NCBI GenBank assembly: GCA_964019335.1
Contig: OZ025734.1
Coordinates: 124,001-188,000, forward strand
From: Diplonema japonicum
Taxonomy: Eukaryota > Euglenozoa > Diplonemea > Diplonemida > Diplonemidae
DNA: 64,000 nucleotides
Direction of reading: 5' to 3'
Shown here: piece after piece, positions 42,630-53,831 of the stretch
Layout of the letters: each line of letters begins with the position of its first letter
Numbering within the stretch: position 1 is the stretch's first letter
The notes under the pieces: generated by a model
What the model was told of the DNA's origin: nothing
Seen by the model: the letters and a program-made list of their open reading frames with translations, nothing else
Databases searched by the model: none
Program-made: the position numbers and the translations under genes

Positions 42630-43316
42630 GAGGAAGTGCAAGACAGTGGGCGATATCCTTCCCTTTGCCGTTGTTGCGGCTGCTAGAGACTGTGTGGCAG
42701 TCTGCTTGTTCCTCGGGGTTGACCTCTTGCTCCAGGGATGTGGCAGGGAAATGGCCAGCATGCTGTTCAGCTTGTTGAACTCCTGCCAGCCTGTTGATCA
42801 TGTCGGTGTACGTGTACTGAAGACGCATCTGCCTGCTCTGCCCTGGTTCACGAGCTTGTACTTTGTGTGCGCGCCTCGGTGGTGACCCGGGTTTGACGTG
42901 CGGCCCCTCGTGATGCCCCCACGACCTCGTGGGTGTTCCTGGATATCGGTCCACAACAGACTTTGATGGACAGTCGTTGTTGTTCGTGTGCAAGAAATCG
43001 AAGCGCCCCGCCCTGATGTAGTCCTGCTACTGCTTTGCGCCTGTTGTTCCGACATCGTCGTCACAGCTAACGGCACCCAGGGCTCCATTGTCGTCAAGAG
43101 GGGTGGTGGACGACCGCTTCCGTCGAAGGCGTGGGCTGCATCCATGTTGTCGATCCGTGCCGTCCCAGAGGCTCAGGCCTGTCCACCTGCATGGGGACCG
43201 GGTCCGTAACGGGGAGCGGAGACAAGTAATTCTGTGCAGTGCGATTAGGTGGCACAAGGAAGAATGAAAGAAACAGGTGGGAGAAAAATTGAAGAGATAA
43301 TAACACCACAAGCTCT

Positions 43317-44020
43317 TCACTGCCTTTCATCGTGGTCTTCGTACTTCCTCTTCAAACCCCTCTTTTCGGGAGAAGCCTCCTTGCGCCTTGCCAGAAGAAG
43401 TGCCCGAATGGACTCAACGTTGCCCCCCTCAGCCGCGTAGAACAGTGGGGTGTGCCCCTCCCCGTCCCTCACACAAGGGTCCTGCTCGCAGGAATCCAGT
43501 AGCAAGTGCATCATCTCAGTACAGCATGCAGCAGCCATGTGCAACGGGGTGAGCCCCTCCCCGTCCCTCACACAAGGGTCCTGCTCATCGATGAGGGGCT
43601 TCACCAAGCCCCCACTTGCCGCCCAGTGCAAGGGTGTCGCGCCATCGATATCCCTCACGCCAGGGTCCACTTTGCACTCATCGAAGAGGTACCTCATCAC
43701 CTCCATGCACCCTTCACTTGCTGCTTGGTGAATTGCGGTGTTTCCATTGTCTGACTCGGTGCAAGGGTCAAGCTTGCACTCTTCGACAAAGTACTTCACC
43801 ACATCAACTTGGTTGTTCCAAGCTTGCAGACTTCAGTGAGATACCTGACAACAAGCAAGTGGTTGCTACACACAGCAAGGTCTATGAGTGCCATGCCTCT
43901 GTTTCTCAAATTGGGGTCAAGCTTGCAGACTTCAGTGAGATACCTGACCACCTCCAGCTGTCCCTTCTCTGCTGCGATGTCCATGGGGGCGAACCTCCAG
44001 CTGGCCATTCCCCATTCTGC
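43317..44020 (-). pseudogene. Ankyrin-repeat gene, copy 2, frameshifted and 5'-truncated
   Basis: At least six ankyrin repeats: MDIAAEKGQLEVVRYLTEVC, MALIDLAVCSNHLLVVRYLT, NTAIHQAASEGCMEVMRYLF, ATPLHWAASGG, LTPLHMAAACC, HTPLFYAAEGG, with the same KRKYEDHDERQ tail as copy 1. The frame breaks near 43805 where CKLG... must shift to WNNQVDVVKYFVEEC, and one repeat looks internally shortened (VKPLIDEQDP). The 5' end stops about 60 bp before the left end of the DNA transposon at 44080. Confidence 0.75.
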
Positions 44021-44079
44021 ACTTTCCCCCCTTTTTTTTCTTGGGATCAAAAGCATCAAAAAAAACGAAAAACAAAATA

Positions 44080-45184
44080 CTGTAAAACAAAAAATCACCG
44101 GAAGATAAATGTCCGGACCGCCGAAACATCCGGTGATTTTTTTCTTCCGGACATTCTTTTTGGGCACTTTTCTAAGGGGGTACCTAGCCTGTCCTACGCA
44201 CTGTCCCCTCTGTCTGGAAAACTTATGTTTCTGTTGCAAGAGTCTTAATTCAAATTAACAAGACGAAAGCCGCATGCCCTAAAAAGGGGAAGGGCATATC
44301 TCGCGACTCCTCCGGGTGCTGACCTCAGGTGAGAAACACCCTTCAATGGCTGCGTCCCAGCAGGTTGGAGAGTACTTTTCCCGACCAATAAACTAAAAAA
44401 GGGGGCGAGGAAAGGGCAAGCAGCGTCCTACCTGTCCGCACGTCTGGCCGTCTTGGTTGCTGCCTTTGCAGCCTTGGCAGTGCGCCTGGCCTCGGCCTCA
44501 GCAAGTCTTGGGCTGGCACAAATAGGTGGGGCCTGGGGGGACAAACGCTAAGTGAACGTTTGCTTCTGAAAACAATAAGTTCACAAAAGCCTGCATAGTG
44601 TGGACATTGTAGTCATCAAGGAAGGATGAGTGGGATGGGCTCGGTGGGTGCTCAGCCCGATGACTCGATGAGGTTGTAGCAAAGGAGAGAAACAAATCTT
44701 TTACCCAGAGCCGAAGCTTTTCCTGGGTGGCCCAGTGAGATTTCGAAGCTGTTAAACTCCAGCCTTTTGGGGGGTGTGCAACACGAGGGACGGACCCGGC
44801 CTGCCGCGAGCTTGGGCGGCGGTTTGTGATGCCATGCTTGGGGCACAGCTGGTTGGCCCTCTGCATACAGGCAGATGTCCGACGCTGCTACCGGCTGATA
44901 TACTGGACATTGGCTCCATGACGCAAACCCGCAAAGCATAAGAACAACCCTAAAGCAAGCACAAGAAGTGGTTCGGTTCAACAAGCTTGTGGTAGAAGCG
45001 AACAATCAGGATCTGAGTTTAGTTCTTGGAAAAAGTCCGTCTGATTTTCGTTTGATTTTCTCTTGCTACAGAAACTAGTTTCATCTCCAGCCCTTTAAAA
45101 AAAAAGGGGGGGGTCTGGAAGAAAAAATATCCGGACCGCCAGAGCTTCCGGACATTTTATCTTCCGGTGATTTTTGTTTTACAG
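44080..45184 (-). mobile_element. DNA transposon with TA target duplication and terminal inverted repeats (degenerate DDE element)
   Basis: Left end TA-CTGTAAAACAAAAAATCA then CCGGAAGATAAATGTCCGG. The right end, read inverted, is TA-CTGTAAAACAAAAATCAC then CGGAAGATAAAATGTCCGG. The near-identical TIRs are about 38 bp, both ends are flanked by TA, and length is 1105 bp. Inside, the minus strand carries a transposase remnant. TA duplication and the transposase motif point to the Tc1/mariner-pogo superfamily. An 88-bp relative lies at 62076-62163. Confidence 0.75.
44428..44866 (-). pseudogene. DDE transposase fragment
   Basis: GWSLTASKSHWATQEKLRLW ... NVHTMQAFVNLLFSEANVHL then AFVPPGPTYLCQPKTC-stop. 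The VHLxFVPPxxTxLxQP motif is the conserved block before the last catalytic acid in pogo/Tigger-type DDE transposases. A +1 shift would continue ASPRLAEAEARRTAKAAKAA to a stop at 44428. Too short and broken to be active. Confidence 0.55.
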
Positions 45185-45253
45185 TATAAGATAAGGAGGC
45201 CCTTAACTTGATTACAGGGGCCACGCCTTGCCTCAGGGTGACCTCTCTACCAT

Positions 45254-48200
45254 CTAAACGTCACTCCTCTCAATGGTCTGTAGCCATTTTTCTACGAAAG
45301 GTGCTGCTTCGACATATTCTACATCGATGCCTTCCTGTTTGCAATAACTAACCAGAGAGGCCAGCGGTTCGGCCGCGATAATCTCGGGAGCGAAACCCTT
45401 TTTAACCAGCGTGGAACGGAGCGCGGAGAGGCATTTTTGAGAAAGCTGTAGATCGTTTGTTTGCATGCTTGGTGGAGGTGCCGAGGGTGCAATGTGCCCG
45501 ACTTCAAGCACGCCTTTGAGCCCGTTCTCGAAAGTGTGGAGCTGCATTACATCGTCATTATTGGTATCCCCAACCGCGACACACGGGTAAAGAACAACCC
45601 TCGCTTCACGTAAATCAGGAAATAAATCCTGAACGATACGATGCGCTGACAAAGGGCTTTTCAAGATATCCGGGCATTCATCAATACCGAGCAATACGAG
45701 GGACGGAACGGACGCCGATTCAGGAAGTGAGAGAAGCTTTCTGACAGGATGCGTCAACCCACACGAGACGCTGGGCAAGTCAACGCTTGACAACTGCTCG
45801 GAAACAGCGCGGAACGACGCCGTCAGCGCATCGATTGACTTTGAAGCGTAGCGCCACCTGAAAGAATGCTGGGCCCACGCGGATTGCGACGACGAATCTG
45901 ATTCACAAACCTCTCGGTAAACGGTTGAGAACGATCGCCTTAATTTGTCAATGGTTGACACATCACCTGTCGCCTCGTTGAAGTACGACGTGAGCCAAAT
46001 AACACGCAGTCCGAACGGATCAGCTATTGGTCGGCACCTTCCTGTCAAAACCTTTAAAGAGCTGAGCTTGATGTCCCCATCGTACACAATCAAAGTGTCC
46101 ACGTTAGCAAGGCTGAACTCAACCGGGAGAACGCTTATCAGCAGCAGCACGACACCAGGCCGTTGTACATTGAACTTCTCAAGGTTCATTACATGGTCCG
46201 ACACATCATTGGCAAGATCACCTGTGAAGTAAAAAACCTGATCGTCATCAAACGCACCTTCCAAGTAAATCTTCAACACGTCGAATACAGGTGAGTCTGC
46301 GGTGTAGATGGCTATTTTGTGCATGGAAGCCGACTCAGCGCTTTCAACCGCTCGTGAGATTTCCTTCAGAATACAGTCGAGCATCGCAAGCTTGCCACAT
46401 GATCTCACTTGTATTTCTCTATAGTAGGACGTGTTTTCAATGTTCATATCCCATTCTGCCTTCCTTGCGTACTGCATCAACAGGAAAGGATGTGAGATGA
46501 TCTTCGCAACGATCGCCGTTGTGGCGATCACAAGCTCGTCGCTTTTAACGCTTCGCAGCCTTTTAGCGGCGTGGTCAGCGAATGCCCAGTATAGCCGAGT
46601 TTGCATCGCGGATAACGGGCACTCCACCGTGATCTCCTCGATGTAGGGTTTGTTCGCAATTTGATTCGCTTCCCTTCTGAATATAAACGGGCAGATTACC
46701 TGGAAAAGCCTTCTTGCGATAAGAGATTTTTCATCTTCAGAGAGGTCAATGGTAACGTGGTCATTTCCATCACTTTCTATCTTCTTCTCAAGCCACCCAC
46801 AGATGCCGCCGCGTACGCCTCCATATGTGAACGGAAAGAGAAACTGGCATATTGACCAGCATCCCTCGCAGTGTAGGATTGGGATTGTCGACATTAATAG
46901 AATTCGGTGTCTAGCGGTCACTCTGGCTACCATGTTCAAGATGACTTTATTTTGAACAAGCCCGCCGAGGGAAGGGTGTTTGAAGTCCATTACCAAGGTA
47001 CGGACATTCCCGTTGCCCCAGCGTTCGAGGTGCGGTTGCAATTCCTCCACCCGCGTGTAGGCTATCAAATGGATCCACACCCGGTCCTTCTCAGCGGCGT
47101 ACCGTTTCTTCTTCGTCTCGTAGCTGCTCACATAGTCGGTTATCGATCGGGCTGCGGTGCCTTCCCCGTCGCCTAAGGTGTCCATGGTGAGTTTGCTCGG
47201 GTTGGTGGTCCATTCAAAAATCTTGCTTGTCCATTGTTCCATGCAAGCGTTGGGTGTGATGATAACATGCATTCCAGGAACGGCAGAGAGATATACCATT
47301 ACAGCGCTGGCCTTTCCTGTCCCAGGGTCGTCTGCCATGATAAAATTCATTCTGTTTCTGTATTTGAGTTCGATGTGGGTTACGGCGTCTTTTTGGTGCT
47401 GACAGAGGTCGTGTCGTGTGTTGATGACGGCGAGCTTGTGGGATTTCTGCGGGAGGAGGTAGTGGCGGTTCTCAACAGCCGTACGGAAAGCCGCGAGAAC
47501 AGACTGCTTGTTGTGGGATGTGTACTCGGTGTTCAGAAAATCTGCTTTCTCATTCGATAGAGATCCATTCACATCCTTGATGGTGTGGGGCCTGGTGTCT
47601 CGTTTCCTCAGAAGTAGTTCTGACTCGGAAAGCAGGACGTTTAAGTATTTATATTTCAGGGTTTGCCGAATCCATTCCCCTTCCGCGTGGCCGACCCCTT
47701 CTAGAGACATTCCTTTGCTGTCACCTGGTCCGATGGTACCGGCGTGCCCTAGAACCATGCGACGCGTTTCTAAAAAATTCCATTTTTTTTTCATTGTTGT
47801 GCTGTGTTGTTCCAAACTATGTGTGACTGATGTGGATTTGCCCAAAGATCGAAGGCTGACCGATTTTGAGACGCGGTTTTGAAGGATGTGTCTCGTTTCT
47901 TTTTCCAGCATTTTTCGGTGGTGTAAATCCAGGTACCAAGTGTCGTGGGGCTCGTGGAATGAGGTGTTGTAGTCCCATCTGAGGGTGTCGCCGCCGGGGC
48001 ACAATGTGTCCATTGCTTTTCGTTTCAGGCTTCTCTGCAGGCGTGTTAGGTCTGGTTCGTGCCATTTTGGTTCGTTTCCGCGATTTTCTGTTGCGTAGCT
48101 TAGCCTTACGACCTTGCTGCGCTGTGTGTTTGCCCAACCTACTGTCTCGTCAACATGTGCTGCTATTTCATCAGAGATTTTTGTGCTTCCTGTTTCCAGC

Positions 48201-48268
48201 TGCCGCAAGGCTTCTTCCTGCACAACGACGACAGAGTCGAGATCCTTTGTTAACCTATCCCATTCCAT
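45254..48268 (-). CDS. SNF2/SWI2-family ATPase homologue with degenerate motifs
   Basis: 1004 aa, one exon. N-terminal 290 residues are helical and novel. The SNF2 core runs about 300-800: CQHQKDAVTHIELKYRNRMN, motif I DDPGTGKAS (canonical DEMGLGKT), VIITPNACMEQWTSKIFEW, motif II VMDFKHPSL instead of DEAH, motif III LLMSTIP, then the SNF2-specific VICPFIFRREANQIANKPYI and LSAMQTRLYWAFADHA, and motifs V/VI VEFSLANVDTLIVYDGDIKL ... LTGRCRPI. Losing the DEAH acids predicts poor or no ATP hydrolysis. SNF2 proteins remodel chromatin or strip DNA-bound proteins; this may be a structural paralogue. A C-terminal 200-residue tail is unassigned. Confidence 0.8.
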   Translation of the reverse strand: MEWDRLTKDLDSVVVVQEEALRQLETGSTKISDEIAAHVDETVGWANTQRSKVVRLSYATENRGNEPKWHEPDLTRLQRSLKRKAMDTLCPGGDTLRWDYNTSFHEPHDTWYLDLHHRKMLEKETRHILQNRVSKSVSLRSLGKSTSVTHSLEQHSTTMKKKWNFLETRRMVLGHAGTIGPGDSKGMSLEGVGHAEGEWIRQTLKYKYLNVLLSESELLLRKRDTRPHTIKDVNGSLSNEKADFLNTEYTSHNKQSVLAAFRTAVENRHYLLPQKSHKLAVINTRHDLCQHQKDAVTHIELKYRNRMNFIMADDPGTGKASAVMVYLSAVPGMHVIITPNACMEQWTSKIFEWTTNPSKLTMDTLGDGEGTAARSITDYVSSYETKKKRYAAEKDRVWIHLIAYTRVEELQPHLERWGNGNVRTLVMDFKHPSLGGLVQNKVILNMVARVTARHRILLMSTIPILHCEGCWSICQFLFPFTYGGVRGGICGWLEKKIESDGNDHVTIDLSEDEKSLIARRLFQVICPFIFRREANQIANKPYIEEITVECPLSAMQTRLYWAFADHAAKRLRSVKSDELVIATTAIVAKIISHPFLLMQYARKAEWDMNIENTSYYREIQVRSCGKLAMLDCILKEISRAVESAESASMHKIAIYTADSPVFDVLKIYLEGAFDDDQVFYFTGDLANDVSDHVMNLEKFNVQRPGVVLLLISVLPVEFSLANVDTLIVYDGDIKLSSLKVLTGRCRPIADPFGLRVIWLTSYFNEATGDVSTIDKLRRSFSTVYREVCESDSSSQSAWAQHSFRWRYASKSIDALTASFRAVSEQLSSVDLPSVSCGLTHPVRKLLSLPESASVPSLVLLGIDECPDILKSPLSAHRIVQDLFPDLREARVVLYPCVAVGDTNNDDVMQLHTFENGLKGVLEVGHIAPSAPPPSMQTNDLQLSQKCLSALRSTLVKKGFAPEIIAAEPLASLVSYCKQEGIDVEYVEAAPFVEKWLQTIERSDV

Positions 48269-49983
48269 TTTCTTTTTTTAATTTCTCCTTTTTTTTTTTT
48301 TTTTTTGGAAAATGGTGGGGAGGGGGGATGAAAGAAATCTCTTTTTTTTTTTTAAAATATAAATATAAAAATATTTGTAATTCATCACGTGTTACCCCCC
48401 CCAAAAAAAATAAAATAAAATAATTACCCCACCCATTTTTCAAATGTTTTTTTTTTTGCCCCCTAAATATAGATGCTTAAGTTTTTTTTTGGTTTCCCCC
48501 CCGCCCCTTTTTTTTTTTAAAAAAGAGGGGGGAAAGAGGGCTTCATTTTTGTTTTTTTTTTTGTTTTACATAGGGTAGGGTGGGCCCTGTTTTTTTGTTC
48601 TCCTTTTTGTTTGTTGCTTTTGTCATTACCTACAATTGCCTTTTTTCTCTCCCAAAAGAAAAAAGAACTGGGGGGGTGGGTTTAAAAAACCCGGAGTAGT
48701 AGTTTTTGAACCCTTGAACACGTAATCCCCATTTTTCCTAAAGGTTAAATATTTCGAAGGAACAAGAGAAAAAAAAAAACACTGCAATTGTGGCACATCT
48801 TAAGGACCAAAAGGACTTTCCATTTTAACAACAAAACACGCACTATGAAGAAAAAAAAATAAAGCGTAAGCGCTCAAACCCTTTGGTGCAGCAGGGAAGA
48901 AAAAAAAAAAAGAGGTATAAAAGCAAAAAAGACTTGCTGGTTATGCGCCCTCCCTACACCTAGATTAAAATATAAAAAGAGAAAAAGAGACAAATGGAGC
49001 AAGAAAAAAAAAATATCGAGATAAAAAAAAAAAAAAATGGAGGGGCAAAGGGAAGGGGTTTGATGCAGCCAAAGGGCATTTTCAGCAGTAAAGAAAGAAA
49101 GAAGAAAAACCGCAGGAATTTCGCAAAGATTTATTACACTCCTCTCAAATTTACTCGTACTCTCATATTATCCCCCCTCCCCCCCCTCCTAACTCTAAAA
49201 AGAGAGTGGAGGATTTCCTCCATTTCTTTTAATGATGAGTAGGAGAACAGAAAAACAAAAACGAAAAAAAAAAAAAAAAAAAAGCAAAGCAAACAATAGA
49301 AACTGTGTGATGCCCAGAAAAGTTATGAAACTTTGACAGGCGGCCTCAACAGTTCCATATGGGGGGGGGGGGGAAGAAAACAAAAAAAGAAAAAAAAAAC
49401 AAAAAGGTAGGCCGATTGTTTTTCCAAGCCGTTTTTCACTATACTTTTTCCTTTTTTTTTCCCTGCAATTTCAAAAAAAAAAAAAAAAAAAAAAAAGAAA
49501 ACAGAAAGAATTGCACACACCCCATGTATCAGCGCCCCACCCTCTAAAAATCAAATTCTTTTTTTTTTCTATCCAAAGAACTACAAAAAAGGTCGCTTTT
49601 TTTTTTTTTGCATCTTGTTCCCCCCCCTCCACATAGCAGAGGTGAGAGAGAGGGAGAGGAAGGAAAAAAAAAAAGAAAAAAAAAAGAACAAAATAGTAGT
49701 TTTGAACTTGTCGTTTGGCTTTTTTTTTTCCCGCTCAAAAAGCAAACTTACGTACTTCCCACTACTCGCCCCCCCCCCCCCCCCCCCCCCCCCCCCTCTC
49801 TTTGATCGCCGACTCTTCGGTGGGCAGCGTCGTTTTGACTGTAAATTAAAATACAAAAAAAAAAAAAAGAAAATAATCACACGAAAGCACACAAAATACA
49901 AGAAAAAAAAAACACGCACACACACCCTTTTTTTTCTTTGCCAATCACAGCAACGATACATGATGGTTATGATAAAAGAAAAC

Positions 49984-50027
<44 letters not shown>

Positions 50028-50235
50028 TGTTTGAGAGCTCTCCGTCTCTGTGGGGGTGATTTTTGATTTTCAAAAAAATCAAAAATACCTCCCAATACTT
50101 CAATTCCTTGCCGCCTTTGGTGGGGAGAAATAAATTCAAGGAAAAAAAAAAATCACAATATGGGAGGGGGAAGGAAGGGAGGGGGGGTTGCAATAGTGTT
50201 TTTTTTTTTTTTTTTGTGAGCGTAAATTTTCTTAC

Positions 50236-50273
<38 letters not shown>

Positions 50274-50501
50274 GTAAAATGAAAAAGTGCAAAAATGTCC
50301 GAGATTTTTTCGGCGTCTGGGAATATTTATGGCTGGCAAACATTTTTCACTTTTACAGTAACCCCTTTTTTCTTCTTCTTTTCTTTTTTTTTTCTCATCC
50401 AACAATTGAAAGCACCCCCTCTCCATGATTAATCCGTTGTGTGCAAATAAAAAGAATACTCTGTGTTTGCATTTTGAAAGGGTAAAAAAAAGTTTTTGTT
50501 A

Positions 50502-50543
<42 letters not shown>

Positions 50544-51116
50544 AAAGTACAGACAAACCCCCGCTAGAGGGTCGCCCTATGGGAGGGGGTCTATCTGTGG
50601 TTAATACTCCCCTTCTGGAGCATTGCTTTCATCCCGATCGAGGCTGTGAGCGTCTTGCGGAGGAACAAAAAAAAAAAGTGACAGAATACCGAAAAAGCGG
50701 ATGCCGATCGGGGAAGGGGGTCGGGAATTAAAACAACAAAAAAATAATAATAATAATAATAATTCTTTATGTCCATATGTCTTTGTTCGCACGAGCAAAA
50801 AAAAAAGAAAAAGAAAAAAAAAAAGGGTTTTTTAAAAAAGCTCCGAAAAAGATTTTTTTTTTTTTTTTTTTTTTTGCTCGGCACAAGTTTGCATATAGTT
50901 TAAAGAATCATTTTTTTTTTTTGAAAGAGAAATAATTTTGTAACAATAAAAAAAAAAAAAACCGATCTACACGGTGGTCTTCATTTTCTTTACATTTTTT
51001 ACTTTTTTTTTTTTGCAATGTATAGTTTATTTTCCCCCCTCCCCCTCTCGAGAGCAACCAGAAATCAAAATAACTTGGACTGGGGCCTCTTTTTCCTTTC
51101 CCCCCCCCCCCCCCTA
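48269..51116. other. 2.8-kb spacer of homopolymer tracts
   Basis: Poly-A/T and poly-C/G runs throughout (32 Cs near 49770; 40-nt A-runs near 49986, 50238 and 50505). A partial copy of the AGAGTCGG-type repeat lies near 49405-49445. The phrase TTTTTGCTCGGCACAAG at 50872 recurs at 20164. No gene seen. Confidence 0.6.
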
Positions 51117-51256
51117 TCACAACCCACTAAAAACAGGTGAATGGGTAACAGCTTCGGCAGTCGGCCGGTCAGAAGCCTGAAACGAAGTCATTGATTTACA
51201 AAGAGCGAAAATCGACGCTTTTGTAGGATCGCTGGGGTGCTCGTCATGGCTTTGCA

Positions 51257-51302
<46 letters not shown>

Positions 51303-53639
51303 TTAAACATACCCCAAGCATTCTCGTCCCTGTCACACCCAATGAAAACACATCTGACTTATGACTGCAAAAACCCGAAGCACCATGGTGCTCAGACGGG
51401 GTGTACACAATAAGCGACATCTCTGAAGGCGGAGCAGGCCTGTACACATCATGCAGAGCACAAGGCAGCACAGACCGCAACGAGGACAGCTTCCAAGAAT
51501 CCGTCACCTCATTATACAAAATACTTCTCGTGTTGATGTTAAGATGCAACCACCCCGCCGCCGCCATGTGCGCAAGCCCGCGAGAGATGTGAAGAATCGC
51601 CTTAACCGCCTTACTTGATTCCAAAGAACCCTTCGATGCAGCTAAAATATCGGCTAGGACGTACTGTTTTGTGTCGAGCTGGCTAGAATCGAATCCGGAA
51701 TCTGTCACAACCCACAAATCCTTCATGGCGAACGTGCGGATAAGCCTGGGCAAGTGCTCCGACCCTCGTATCTCGTGCAAGCACTGCAGCTCGCGCAGCA
51801 TGCCCTCCTCGGATGACGGTGTAATCTTGTGAAGCTCAATAATCTGCGCGGTGAGTAACGGACTCGAATTTTGATGGTGCAACCAGTTCGCCACTGAACT
51901 ATCTGTCACCGACTGGATCAGCTTCGAAAAGTTCTTGACCCGAATCGGGTACAGCGGTGCGAACGAACCCTGCCCCACCTGATGCGCAAGCACCGTGAAA
52001 ACCTGCTCAGGGTCTTCGCTTAAACAAGCAGAATCTATGAGATACGGCAGATATTCACCCTCTTCCAAATCAGGTGGCTCTGTCCGTCCTGATATCTCGG
52101 TGAATGCGGTCGCGCCGGAGTGGTTCGTCGATAGCTTCCACTTTAGAATCCTGCTTGAACGCATGCTGCTGTGGGTTGTCGCATCTGGTACACAGGGCAC
52201 CACCTCTGGTTCCTTGAACTCGAGCCATAAGGGAATATCTTCTTTGATGTCAGCCATCCTCACCAGACCGCACCACCATTGCATCCCGAGGACCTGTCGT
52301 TTACTGTGTTCCAGCTCGATCAGCATTCCCACTATTAGTGTCTGGTTCATCGCTGGGCTGCTCACAAGGGTGGGCTTTATAACGGCTCTGTCGCTGCTCG
52401 TCATACTGCTGATTACCTGGCAGGCATCCGGCTGGCCTTGGTTCTGCGTGTACGGAATGGTTGGAGGCCGTTTTTCCTTTTTTTTTTTTTTTTTTTTTTT
52501 TTTGCAATCTTTTTTTTTCTTTTCTTTTTTATAAATACCAACTTAGCAGGCGTTCTGTCTTCCAAGGTCATTGGTATAAACAAAGTGGGCTCTTCATCTT
52601 CCTCTTCATGCTCCTCTATGTTGACGAGGACGCCCTCATGGTCGAGGATGCCAGGGTTTTCTTCGGCGAGACGGCTGTTTTGTGTAAGTGGGTGGTTTTT
52701 TTTTCTTTTTTTTTTTTTTTTTTAAATAGAACCGTACCGTAGTCTCGATCGGGAGTACACGTGCGGGTGTGGGCACCTGTCGTCCATGGGGCAGTTGCCT
52801 GCGAAGAACTCGGCGCATTTTCTGGTGGACTTCAGCTTCGTCTTCCAGAGCAGCGTGCACACCATGCACTTCATTATGTAGAATCGCTTCTTCTTCGTCA
52901 TCAGAATCCACTTGTTGTGCTTGCACGTCGGCTTGTCCGACGTTGGAATCCCCGGGAGCAGAAGCTCATCCTCCTTTCCGGATTTGTCCTTTTTGTTCAG
53001 CTTCTCCTCTTCCTCTATCCGCGAGCCGAGAGGAGCGGTACTCACACGGGGTACCTTTTTTTTTTTTTTTTTTTTCCCTCATCATCATACCGCGGCCTTC
53101 TGTAATGTTTCAGCACCAGGAGGGGGGGAAATAGATCTTACGCCTGACCTGTGACGGGGAGGATATGCTGCGGGATTTATGGGAGGCTTCTGATGAGGGC
53201 CTTCAGGGATACGAATATCAGTGTGTTCGCTGTCGATGACTTCCATGTGGTGTAGTTGTTGTTGCTGTTGCTGTTGCTGTTGTGAAAGCTGCTGCTGCTG
53301 ATGTTGTTGGGGCAACATCTGCGCCTGCTGTTGGAACGCAGGTTGTTGAAGAGCTTGTTGCTGTTGCTGCTGCACGGCATGCAGTTGCTGCGCCGGTTGC
53401 GCACCCCTCTGGAACTGCATCATCGGCTGTTGCTGCTGAGGTGTAGCTGCTTGCATCGTCTGCTGGACCTGATACCCCCCAGGGTGCATGTACTGCCCCT
53501 GCATAGGCATGTACATTGGATTCACCATTCGGACCTTTTTTTTTTTTATGTAAAGAGAATGGAGGGGGGGGGGGGGGGGGGGGAGCCATACCATTGGGAC
53601 CTGTTGTTGCACAGGCATGGCATTCTTGATGCCATCCAT
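51117..53639 (-). CDS. Gln-rich CCCH zinc-finger pseudokinase, six exons
   Basis: Exons 53639-53592, 53534-53091, 53054-52738, 52674-52539, 52476-51313 and 51257-51117; introns 57, 36, 63, 62 and 55 nt; 2250 nt, 749 aa, one continuous frame. Residues 1-165 are Gln/Met/Pro-rich. About 200-260: C-x-H and C-x2-C ligands, then a CCCH finger CAEFFAGNCPMDDRCPHPHV. An acidic linker follows (EEHEEEDEEPTLF). A kinase fold covers about 430-749: VGQGSFAPLYPI (Gly loop), HLNINTRSIL in place of HRDxKxxN, KLSSL in place of DFG, SDVFSLGVT, and ASDRPTAEAVTHSPVF. The catalytic Asp residues are missing, so it is a pseudokinase. Zinc finger plus pseudokinase recalls PAN3 of the deadenylase complex, but I cannot confirm orthology. 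Confidence 0.75.
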
Positions 53640-53831
53640 GTTTTCTTTTTTTTTCTTTCTTTCTTTTTTTTCTCTTTATTGTTTCTTTCTTCTTCAACCA
53701 CCCACCCCACTGCGGCCTTCCCCCTTTTATTTTTTTTTTAATTTTTTTTTTTTCGAAAAACTGGGAAAAAAAAAAAAAAAAAGAAATACAAGTACAATAA
53801 AAAAGGGGGGGGGGGGAAAAATGAAACAAAA

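Noticed and set aside
42445-42993. 182-codon minus-strand Gln/His-rich frame
   Set aside because: Possible gag-like remnant, but composition is hydrophilic with no zinc knuckle or domain and frames switch at 42990; not supportable as a gene.
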